A program made the position numbers and the translations under genes. A stretch of 64,000 nt of DNA from NCBI RefSeq assembly GCF_000970305.1, contig NZ_CP009517.1:434001-498000 (forward strand), written 5' to 3'. Source of the stretch: Methanosarcina barkeri 3 (lineage in GTDB: Archaea > Halobacteriota > Methanosarcinia > Methanosarcinales > Methanosarcinaceae). Below are positions 1-7,251 of this stretch, piece by piece (position 1 is the first letter of the stretch; each line of letters starts with the position of its first letter). The notes below the pieces were generated by a model. That model saw only the letters and a program-made list of their open reading frames with translations. It had not been told where the DNA came from and made no database searches.

Positions 1-116
1 CTGTAAGCCAGAAAGCGAAGACGATGTTTCACGTAATCGTAACCTGGCCTGTCAAGCCTATACAAATTTTGAAGGTTTTTACGGACTGAGGGATGAAGGG
101 CTACTTTATATGTCAT
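1..116 (-). CDS. RelE/ParE-type toxin, C-terminus cut by window edge
   Basis: On the minus strand the 38 visible residues begin MTYKVALHPSVRKNLQNLYR and continue through LDRPGYDYVKHRLRFLAY. The pattern of a short beta strand, then a helix with H-P-x-x-x-K-x-L-x-x-L, is that of RelE/ParE-superfamily mRNA interferases or gyrase toxins. The start overlaps the stop of the upstream 62-codon gene by four bases (ATGA), the usual coupling of an antitoxin-toxin operon. The rest lies outside the window, so catalytic residues cannot be judged. Family assignment rests on a short N-terminal stretch and on gene order. Confidence 0.6.
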   Translation of the reverse strand, partial: MTYKVALHPSVRKNLQNLYRLDRPGYDYVKHRLRFLAY

Positions 117-301
117 TCCTCTACCTTCTCGAAAAGTTCGTCAAGCTCATAAGCAGGTATCTGATGGATCAAACTATCCTGTTCCGCTTTACGGATTTTA
201 GAAGAGAAAGATGGCTGAAAAGCAGCTTCAGGCGGATACTTGATCTCATTATATTTATTCTCAAGCTCTTTTAGCTGGTTGAAAATTTCTGCAAGTGTCA
301 T
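113..301 (-). CDS. Small antitoxin-like protein paired with RelE-type toxin
   Basis: A 62-residue, highly charged, probably helical protein (MTLAEIFNQLKELENKYNEI and on), rich in Glu and Lys, with a C-terminus DELFEKVEE. A GTG two codons upstream (position 307) is an alternative start; the ATG at 301 is preferred. No DNA-binding motif is clear. It is called an antitoxin because it is small, acidic at its end, and translationally coupled (ATGA overlap) to a RelE-like gene directly downstream on the same strand. Family not recognised by sequence alone. Confidence 0.5.
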   Translation of the reverse strand: MTLAEIFNQLKELENKYNEIKYPPEAAFQPSFSSKIRKAEQDSLIHQIPAYELDELFEKVEE

Positions 302-307
302 ACCCAC

Positions 308-679
308 CAGCCCAATCGGTTTATAAATATAAAGATTTCAGAAATTTTCTTTTAATTCTAAGGTACTTAAGGTGTTCTTAGAACTATGTTTAAAGACATA
401 CTTTAATATAACGGTTTATATAAATTATCTAACTTTAAATTTGAAGATTGAACTCAGAAACGAAATTAAAATTAGTTCTCAGAATGTTTTTAAATTCCAG
501 AATTTTACTTCATAATCTGAAATTAGTGCTATTTTTCGCAGCTTAGGGTTAGTGTTAATTTCCCATGAGCTGTAGCATTTTTAATTGTAATAGGTTTTGA
601 AAAGGTATTGTTCCTTTCCATAAACCACGTCAATTCTTTTCTTAATCATCCTGAACTTAACCGACTTTCCCTTGATAAA
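308..679. other. AT-rich intergenic region, no gene seen
   Basis: An AT-rich gap between two minus-strand genes. I see no open frame with coding character and no stable hairpin. It contains TATA-like stretches (for example around 409-425) that could serve the small gene at 113-301 only if its leader is long. Confidence 0.4.
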
Positions 680-1063
680 TCAAAGCTGATCGTTAATTCT
701 TTTTTCATAGCTCTTTGATGGCTTCCATCCCTCAGTTACTAATGCTTCCAGTACTGTATAAACTCTGCGATCTGTGGTTCCGCTTTGTTCTGCTATCTCA
801 TCTATGGCTGCTTTAGGGATCATTCCGTCATTCCTTGCTTTACACTGGACCAGCAATGAAGCTATTTCATTGAATGTCTTTTTTGCCCCATTAAATTTTT
901 TTGTCTCACTGTAGTCTTCTGTGCCTGATAAGTTCAGAAACTCTCTTGCAAACTGTTTTGATGTTTTACTAACATTCACTCCCTTCTCAGGTGTCCATTC
1001 TAAAAAGTCCAGTTTGCATGCTTGCAACTCTGCAAGATACATTTCGTCATTTTGATCTCCCAT
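680..1063 (-). CDS. Hypothetical protein, 127 aa
   Basis: Not recognised. The protein begins MGDQNDEMYLAELQACKLDF; the second half (about residues 75-120) contains DEIAEQSGTTDRRVYTVLEA, which looks like a helix-turn-helix or short winged-helix segment. The ATG at 1063 is chosen over the GTG at 1075 because a GGTGA lies five bases before it, while the upstream AGGAG is only three bases from the GTG. It stands alone, with long AT-rich gaps on both sides. A DNA-binding role is only inferred from the HTH-like stretch. Confidence 0.5.
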   Translation of the reverse strand: MGDQNDEMYLAELQACKLDFLEWTPEKGVNVSKTSKQFAREFLNLSGTEDYSETKKFNGAKKTFNEIASLLVQCKARNDGMIPKAAIDEIAEQSGTTDRRVYTVLEALVTEGWKPSKSYEKRINDQL

Positions 1064-1075
1064 AAAGTTCACCAA

Positions 1076-1733
1076 CTCCTAAAATTACGATTTCTGTTCA
1101 ACTCTGTTCTTCTATTAGATTCAATTCTTCTATTGCTTATTGGATGTCGAATGATAAAGTACTTTTTAATTCAAGATTTAATCAGAAGTATGGCCTATTC
1201 CAAAACCAACTTTTTTCCAAACTCATAGATGTCTCACAATTACTTGCCTTCTTACCTTCCTTATTGTCATTTCAGAGTGCTGTTTCAGGATTGGCATTCA
1301 AAACTAATTTTGAGTTTCGGAATTAGGCTCAATAATTAATTATGAGCCCATCCTGAAGTCCACTTTATTCTTAGTTGGAATTTTCAGAATTGTTTTCATG
1401 ATCATGAGCTTGATTGATTGTTCGAAATACGAAGCCTAAGAGGTAAGTTTCAAGTTTTTGAATGAGCTTTATACACACATGCTCAGATGTTTTTACTAAT
1501 TTGCTTTGGTCTCACTATTTTTTTCGAATCCTAATCTTTAATAATCGATTATACTACTTGCATTAAAATCATTTTAGACTTTTTCCTTTCTATTCGTCAA
1601 AAATCACTAAATTTTCCCTAAACTTTTCCAATCGCATATTATGCACATGAATAAAATACTTTTAAATATAATATATGCCCGGCAATTTTAACTATCCAAA
1701 CTATATCATGAACCCCAATTCTAAAAAATAAGT
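1076..1733. other. Intergenic region upstream of the hydantoinase paralogues
   Basis: About 680 bases without a credible gene; two overlapping plus-strand open frames (1022-1326) have no coding character. Around 1325-1356 two sequences resembling the ends of the local inverted-repeat elements (TTAGGCTC, then GAGCCCATCCTGAAG) face away from each other. A TATA-like run at about 1664-1676 could be part of the promoter of the following gene. Confidence 0.35.
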
Positions 1734-1739
1734 AGGAGG
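1734..1739 (+). promoter_or_regulatory. Ribosome-binding site pointing to an AUA codon
   Basis: AGGAGG at 1734-1739 is a perfect Shine-Dalgarno match. The first in-frame ATG (1759) is 19 bases downstream, too far for normal use, whereas an ATA at 1747 is seven bases downstream. The in-frame stop TAG at 1744 rules out any start further upstream. The tandem paralogue has a methionine at the aligned position. Confidence 0.6.
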
Positions 1740-1758
1740 CATTTAGATACAGTACAGC

Positions 1759-3669
1759 ATGGGTATTGATGCAGGAGGCACCTACACTGATTCGGTCATC
1801 ATTCGGGACTCAGATGGCAAAGTGATGGACTCGAACAAGGCGCTTACCACTTATCCCGACCTGCTTGAAGGAATCAGGAATTCCATAGACGGCCTGGATG
1901 AAAAATATTTAAAAAATGTAAAAATGGTTTCGGTCTCAACAACACTTGCCACAAACACAATCCTTGAAAAAAATGGCTATCCTGTAGGTTTGATCCTCGT
2001 AGGAAATTATGAAATTCCGGAAAGAGCGGATGTTGAATTTTATACTGTAATAAAAGGAGGTCACGACCATCACGGAGCCGAACTTGTTTCACTTGATATG
2101 GAAGCTGTAGAAGCTTTTGTCAGTAAAATTAAAGATAAGGTTTCGGCTTTTGCAGTTTCTTCCTATTTCAGTATCCGAAACCCTGCCCATGAACTGGCAG
2201 TCAAATCCCGTATCCAGGAGCTTACCGGGATGCCTGTGGTCTGTGGACATGAACTTTCCCTTGACCTTGGGGCCTACGAGAGAGGGATTACAGCCTACCT
2301 GAATGCTCAGTTAATTCCTGTTGCAAACCGGTTTATTCTCTCAATCAGGGAAGAAATATCCAGGCGGGGAATGAGTTCCAGGCTGCTGATGCTCAAATGT
2401 GACGGTTCGGTCGTGGGCATTAACGAAGCCCTGGAAAAACCAATCGAGTCTATTTTTTCGGGCCCTGCAGCAAGCCTTATAGGAGCATCCCATCTTTCAG
2501 GGCTTGAAACCTGTGCGGTTATTGATGTAGGTGGGACGAGTACGGATGTTTCCATGCTCGAAAACGGGCTTCCTGAACTTTGTACTGACGGAGCTGTAGT
2601 CGGAGGCTGGCAGACAAAGGTTAAAGCTATTCGAATGGAAACCTCAGCAATGGGAGGAGACAGCCATGTCTGGGTCAGGAATATGAAACTAAATATCGGC
2701 CCAAGGAGAGTTATCCCACTCTGCGTTGCAGCGGTCAAATATCCTGGTTTTCTCGAAGTCCTGAGAAAAGGGAGAATCCCTGGCACTATGCATCTTGACG
2801 AAAATGTGCAACCTACTAAGTTTTTTGTAAGGACTGGTGTTGCGCCCTCGAATCTAGGAAAATTTGAAACAGAACTCTTTGATAGGATAGGAGATTTTCC
2901 TGTATCGCTTAATGATATTTTCTGGGAAACCCAAAAAACGATTTCTCCTGGTTTGCTTGATTCCCTAATAAGAAAGCGCCTGATCCAGGCAATAGGTTTT
3001 ACTCCAACCGATGCACTTCATGTTCTCGAAGAATATACAGCCTGGGATCAAGAAGCTTCAAGGATAGGAGCAAAACTTCTGGAACGCTATACCCAGACCG
3101 ATAATATCGAGCTCTGCAAACAGATAAAGCAGAACGTTGCAAGGAATATGGCCTTAAATTTAGTATCTTTCATCCAGAAGGATGTGCCTTCTCCCGAAAT
3201 CGAAAAAATCCTGCTTTCCAACAGGTTTACACAGTTCAGAATGAAAATCCCTGTTGTACTGATAGGAGGCCCTGTAGTCGCATACACCAGGGAGTTAAAG
3301 CAAATTCTCGATGCCGATATCATAATTCCCGATCATGCTGAAGTAGGCAACGCTGTCGGAGCCGTTGTGGGCAAGGGCATAAAAAGAATTGAAATCCTGA
3401 TTAAAAACGCCTATTCGAAAGACAAGAAAAGACTTGTTCTTTTATTTTCGCCTCAAGGCAGGGAAATTTTTGGAAGCTATCCTGAAGCTCTCGAATATGC
3501 AGAAACCCTGGGAAGAAAACTCATCATGGAGTACATGACCGAAGCCGGCCTTGATAAAGAACAGGTCCAGATCGAAGTAAATAAAAAAGATATTTCTTTG
3601 AGTGAAGCAGGACCCATACCCATAGAGACAAAACTTGTTTTTGTCGGGGTAGGGATGCCGAAAATCTGA
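1759..3669 (+). CDS. Hydantoinase/oxoprolinase-family (HyuA-like) protein 1
   Basis: An ASKHA-fold protein of the hydantoinase A/oxoprolinase family, whose members open cyclic amides with ATP. The N-terminal phosphate-binding loop GIDAGGTYTDSV (residues 2-13) and the second ATPase motif VIDVGGTSTDVS (about 254-265) are present, as is SVSTTLATNTILE. It is 636 residues from ATG 1759; the true start is probably the ATA at 1747, giving four more residues (Met-Gln-Tyr-Ser before the second Met). It is followed by a close paralogue at 4102, so it is a tandem duplication. No HyuB subunit is nearby, so the substrate cannot be named; some family members are acetone or acetophenone carboxylase subunits. 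Confidence 0.85.
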   Translation: MGIDAGGTYTDSVIIRDSDGKVMDSNKALTTYPDLLEGIRNSIDGLDEKYLKNVKMVSVSTTLATNTILEKNGYPVGLILVGNYEIPERADVEFYTVIKGGHDHHGAELVSLDMEAVEAFVSKIKDKVSAFAVSSYFSIRNPAHELAVKSRIQELTGMPVVCGHELSLDLGAYERGITAYLNAQLIPVANRFILSIREEISRRGMSSRLLMLKCDGSVVGINEALEKPIESIFSGPAASLIGASHLSGLETCAVIDVGGTSTDVSMLENGLPELCTDGAVVGGWQTKVKAIRMETSAMGGDSHVWVRNMKLNIGPRRVIPLCVAAVKYPGFLEVLRKGRIPGTMHLDENVQPTKFFVRTGVAPSNLGKFETELFDRIGDFPVSLNDIFWETQKTISPGLLDSLIRKRLIQAIGFTPTDALHVLEEYTAWDQEASRIGAKLLERYTQTDNIELCKQIKQNVARNMALNLVSFIQKDVPSPEIEKILLSNRFTQFRMKIPVVLIGGPVVAYTRELKQILDADIIIPDHAEVGNAVGAVVGKGIKRIEILIKNAYSKDKKRLVLLFSPQGREIFGSYPEALEYAETLGRKLIMEYMTEAGLDKEQVQIEVNKKDISLSEAGPIPIETKLVFVGVGMPKI

Positions 3670-3880
3670 GTTCCGGATAATCGCTCCCGGAACTTTTATA
3701 TATTTTTCCCCAATAGTGCAAATAATATAGTTGCTGAGTTCAATATTTGTTCTTGATCTCTCACCTGTTCTAGAATCTCTCATCTGTTCCTGAATAGCTG
3801 TTTGTTTCCAGAATTATATCCGAAACAACTTCTTATTCTGAAAAAAAGATTTCAGGTGGGCTGAACGGGACTTACCAAAT

Positions 3881-3965
3881 TCAATTGAACCGAGTATATT
3901 GAACTGAACTGGCTATATTGAACTGAACTGGCTATATTGAACTGAACTGTCCAGATTGAACTGAC
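3881..3965. repeat. 19-bp tandem repeat between hydantoinase paralogues
   Basis: The unit GAACTGAACTGGCTATATT occurs twice exactly at 3901-3938, with degenerate copies on both sides. It lies in the 432-base gap between the paralogues. The rest of the gap (3670-3880) has no gene; a minus-strand frame across it overlaps the end of the upstream gene and lacks coding character. Confidence 0.75.
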
Positions 3966-4101
3966 AAATGATTGGATTAATTTTCCTTATTTTATGGTAA
4001 GAAAATCAGAAAATAATTAAAAATGGCATAAAGGAACAGCATTACAAATGGTAAGGAAAGGGTAATGTAAAAACATAGAACGTGAAAGTGGAGGTATAAA
4101 A

Positions 4102-6171
4102 ATGGTACATAATTCGAAAATGGCATATGATCTGGGTATTGATGCAGGTGGAACTTATACTGATTCGGTTTTAATTCGGAAATCGGACGGAAGAGTTGTA
4201 TGCTCAAACAAGTCCCTCACAACCTATCCTGATCCTCTTGAAGGAATAAAGAAGTCAATTGACGGACTTGACCCTGAAAAGCTAAAATTCGTGACTGTAG
4301 TTTCGGTTTCAACTACTCTTGCCACCAATACTATCCTCGAGGGAACAGGATATCCTGTTGGGCTCATTCTTATCGGAAATTATGATATCCCTGAAGATTC
4401 GGGAATTGAAAACTGGATTATGGTAAAGGGAGGACACGACAGTAATGGTGAGGAAGTCACAGCTCTTGACCTGTCAGCAGTAGAGAAATTCGTACTTGAA
4501 ATAAAAAACAGGGTTTCGGCCTTTGCAGTCTCTTCTTACTTCAGTGTGCGAAATCCGGAGCACGAGCTGCAGGTAAAAACCCTGATCCAGGAACTTACAG
4601 GGCTGCCTGTTGTCTGCGGGCATGAACTGGCCCAGTCACTTGGGGCTTATGAAAGGGGAGTTACTGCCTACCTTAATGCCCAGCTCCTGCCTGTAGCAGA
4701 GGGGTTCTTAAAGACGGTAGTTAGTGAGATCGAAAGAAGAGATCTCAACCCGAGAATTGCCATGCTCCGTTGCGACGGCTCTGTAGTAAGTATGCTTGAG
4801 GCCATGAAAAAACCCATAGAATCGGTCTTTTCAGGCCCTGCAGCAAGTCTTCTTGGAGCTTCCTATCTGTCCGGACATGAAACCTGCATTGTAATTGACG
4901 TTGGAGGAACAAGCACAGATGTTTCCCTGGTCCATAAAGGACTTCCATACCTCAGTGAGGCAGGAGCAGTTGTAGGTGGCTGGCAAACAAAAGTCAGAGC
5001 ATTGCGTATGGAGACCTCGGCTATGGGTGGGGACAGTCATATCTGGGTCAAGAGTGGCGATATACACATAGGCCCCAGGCGGGTTATTCCTCTCTGCAGG
5101 GCAGCAGTCCTGTACCCCGATTTCATAAGCACTCTGAAAAAGCGCTGGATTCCCGACCGCCTCAAGCTAGATGAACATATCCAGGCAACAAAGTTCTTTG
5201 TCCGGACAGAGCAGAAACCTGTCAATTTGAATCGTGAAGAAAAAGAGCTACTTGCTCTTATACGGGACGAACCGCTTTCCCTCAAAGATGTTTACTGGGA
5301 CAAAAATATTCTTCCTTCAAAGAGAGTAATGGATTCTCTAATCCAGAAACGGCTTGTTCAGGTAATCGGTTTTACTCCAACAGATGCCCTGCATGTACTT
5401 GGGGAGTATACTGAATGGAATGTCGAAGCCTCGGAAATCGGAGCTACTCTACTTGCAAACTTCATAGGAATTGACAGACATGAGTTCTGTTTCAATGTGA
5501 AGCGGCTCTTTGCAAAGAACATGGCAAGAGACCTCATTGCTTTTCTGATGGAAGGAGTGGACAGGGTCGAAATTGAAAAAATGTTCGATGGCAATTTCTT
5601 CGCTCGCTTTAAAGTGGATATTCCTGTTGTCCTGCTAGGGGGTCCGGTAAAGGCGTATGTGGACGAACTGAAGAAGCTTGTAGATGCAGAAGTCTTTGTT
5701 CCCGAATACTCAGAGGTTGGAAATGCCGTCGGAGCTCTTGCAGGAAAAGGGACAAAACGTATTGAGATAACAGTGCGTACGCTTTATAGTGAGTCCAAGT
5801 ATGACCTTAAAACAAAAGGGATCTTTGTATACACTCCTGTAGGAAGGAGGCATTTCATAGTCCGGAGTGAAGCCCTGGAGTTTGCTGAGGCATTCGGGAG
5901 AAAGCTGATTCTTGATTATATGGCTGAGTCCGGGCTTCTCCCTGACCAGGTTACAGTTAGTGTACAGAAGAAGGATATAAAAGTCCATGCAGGTGAAATT
6001 CCGATAGAGACAAGATTTATCTTTGAAGGGGTTGCAAATTCTAATGTCTATGAAAAAGCTCTCACTGGACAGAGGAAAAAAGATGAAGGCTTTACAGAAC
6101 TAACCGAGCAGTTTCATTCGCTGGATTGTAATTCTCATAGAGATCTTTCTATCTCTGAGCATTATGAGTGA
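4102..6171 (+). CDS. Hydantoinase/oxoprolinase-family (HyuA-like) protein 2
   Basis: A 689-residue paralogue of the preceding gene, similar along its whole length. The ATP-site motifs are GIDAGGTYTDSVLIR (from about residue 12) and VIDVGGTSTDVSLV (about 265). GGAGGT at 4090-4095 sits six bases before ATG 4102, so this start is firm. The last 40 or so residues (NVYEKALTGQRKKDEGFTEL and on) have no counterpart in paralogue 1, whose C-terminus ends near VFVGVG. No subunit B gene is present. The reaction is unknown; ATP-dependent cyclic amide opening or carboxylation is the family expectation. Confidence 0.85.
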   Translation: MVHNSKMAYDLGIDAGGTYTDSVLIRKSDGRVVCSNKSLTTYPDPLEGIKKSIDGLDPEKLKFVTVVSVSTTLATNTILEGTGYPVGLILIGNYDIPEDSGIENWIMVKGGHDSNGEEVTALDLSAVEKFVLEIKNRVSAFAVSSYFSVRNPEHELQVKTLIQELTGLPVVCGHELAQSLGAYERGVTAYLNAQLLPVAEGFLKTVVSEIERRDLNPRIAMLRCDGSVVSMLEAMKKPIESVFSGPAASLLGASYLSGHETCIVIDVGGTSTDVSLVHKGLPYLSEAGAVVGGWQTKVRALRMETSAMGGDSHIWVKSGDIHIGPRRVIPLCRAAVLYPDFISTLKKRWIPDRLKLDEHIQATKFFVRTEQKPVNLNREEKELLALIRDEPLSLKDVYWDKNILPSKRVMDSLIQKRLVQVIGFTPTDALHVLGEYTEWNVEASEIGATLLANFIGIDRHEFCFNVKRLFAKNMARDLIAFLMEGVDRVEIEKMFDGNFFARFKVDIPVVLLGGPVKAYVDELKKLVDAEVFVPEYSEVGNAVGALAGKGTKRIEITVRTLYSESKYDLKTKGIFVYTPVGRRHFIVRSEALEFAEAFGRKLILDYMAESGLLPDQVTVSVQKKDIKVHAGEIPIETRFIFEGVANSNVYEKALTGQRKKDEGFTELTEQFHSLDCNSHRDLSISEHYE

Positions 6172-6287
6172 AAAGGATAAAGTTCATAACTCTGGTATAC
6201 GTTTCAGAAATGAGAGAGAGAATTATCATCCTAATAGTCCAGCTTGCTACAATTAAAAAACTTAAAATGACTCTAAAGTTATTATAT

Positions 6288-6371
6288 GAGTCTATCCCAA
6301 AACCAATATAATGCCAGAATAGGAGTTATAATATTGGCGGAGTAGATTAGATAACGTTTTGGGATAGGCTC
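6288..6371. repeat. 84-bp element with 16-bp terminal inverted repeats
   Basis: GAGTCTATCCCAAAAC at 6288-6303 pairs with GTTTTGGGATAGGCTC at 6356-6371 (15 of 16 positions). The 52-base interior has no coding capacity. This could be a miniature inverted-repeat element or a long-stem hairpin ending the hydantoinase transcript. Related ends occur near 49414/49635 and 56672. Confidence 0.6.
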
Positions 6372-6449
6372 TATGTGTATCATATGTGTATCGGTTACTC
6401 ATACAATGGAAACCGCACAGCAAATGCATAAATTCCTTAAGGAGTTAAC

Positions 6450-6995
6450 ATGATCCCGAGAAAAGCATTTTTGACAAAGGGTACCGGGGTACACAAAGAC
6501 CGATTAGCATCCTTTGAACTTGCACTACGAGCTGCAAGAATAGAGAAATACAATCTTGTAAGTGTTTCAAGTATTCTGCCTCCCAACTGCAAAATCGTAC
6601 CCAGAGAAGAAGGACTTTTAGAGTTAAAACCCGGTGCCATTGTCCATTGTGTACTTGCAAGAAATGATACTAACGAGCCTCATCGTTTAATGGCTTCAGC
6701 CATAGGAACTGCGGTCCCTGTGAATGAAGAAAACTACGGGTACATTTCCGAACATCACTCTTTTGGAGAAGAAGAAATTATCGCAGGAGAATATGCTGAA
6801 GACCTGGCAGCTACAATGCTTGCGACTACACTTGGTATAGAATTTGATGCGGAAATGGCCTGGCATGAGAGAGAGCAGGTCTACAAGGCAAGCGGGCATA
6901 TCTTTGATACTTTCCATATGTGCCAGACCGCAAACGGCGATAAGGATGGAAAATGGACTACGGTTGTAGCTGCAATGGTTTTCGTTACAAAATAA
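6450..6995 (+). CDS. pdaD: Pyruvoyl-dependent arginine decarboxylase
   Basis: Converts arginine to agmatine, the first step of archaeal polyamine synthesis. The 181-residue proenzyme self-cleaves between two serines to make alpha and beta chains with an N-terminal pyruvoyl group; the site is VSVSSILPP, with cleavage expected between Ser40 and Ser41. The family motif GxxxxVLARN and the acidic stretch GYISEHHSFGEEE (about residues 95-107) are present. AAGGAG precedes ATG 6450 at good spacing. It stands alone downstream of the hydantoinase paralogues with a repeat element between, so co-transcription is doubtful. Confidence 0.93.
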   Translation: MIPRKAFLTKGTGVHKDRLASFELALRAARIEKYNLVSVSSILPPNCKIVPREEGLLELKPGAIVHCVLARNDTNEPHRLMASAIGTAVPVNEENYGYISEHHSFGEEEIIAGEYAEDLAATMLATTLGIEFDAEMAWHEREQVYKASGHIFDTFHMCQTANGDKDGKWTTVVAAMVFVTK

Positions 6996-7251
6996 GCTAC
7001 AAAATAAAAGATAATCACGCAAGATATTAATTAAAAAAATATTAATTAAAAAACAAGACATTAATTAAAAATAAATGAAGTGATTAAAAGAGAAAAAGTC
7101 GGTTAAAAAATAAGGTAAATAAATAAACTTGTTAAAAACTATGTTAAACACCTTTAATTGAGTTAAGGGGAAGAAGTCCCTGCTTTCCTGATTTCATAGA
7201 AGTGCAGGGTTAAAAAAGTTGCCCCGATTTCTCTAATATTTTTTGGTTTCT

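Noticed and set aside
2-274. Plus-strand frame open from the window start
   Set aside because: The minus strand of the same region encodes a coherent antitoxin-toxin pair with ATGA overlap, so the plus frame is a shadow.
1022-1326. Two overlapping plus-strand frames
   Set aside because: Partly antisense to the 127-aa gene and without coding character.
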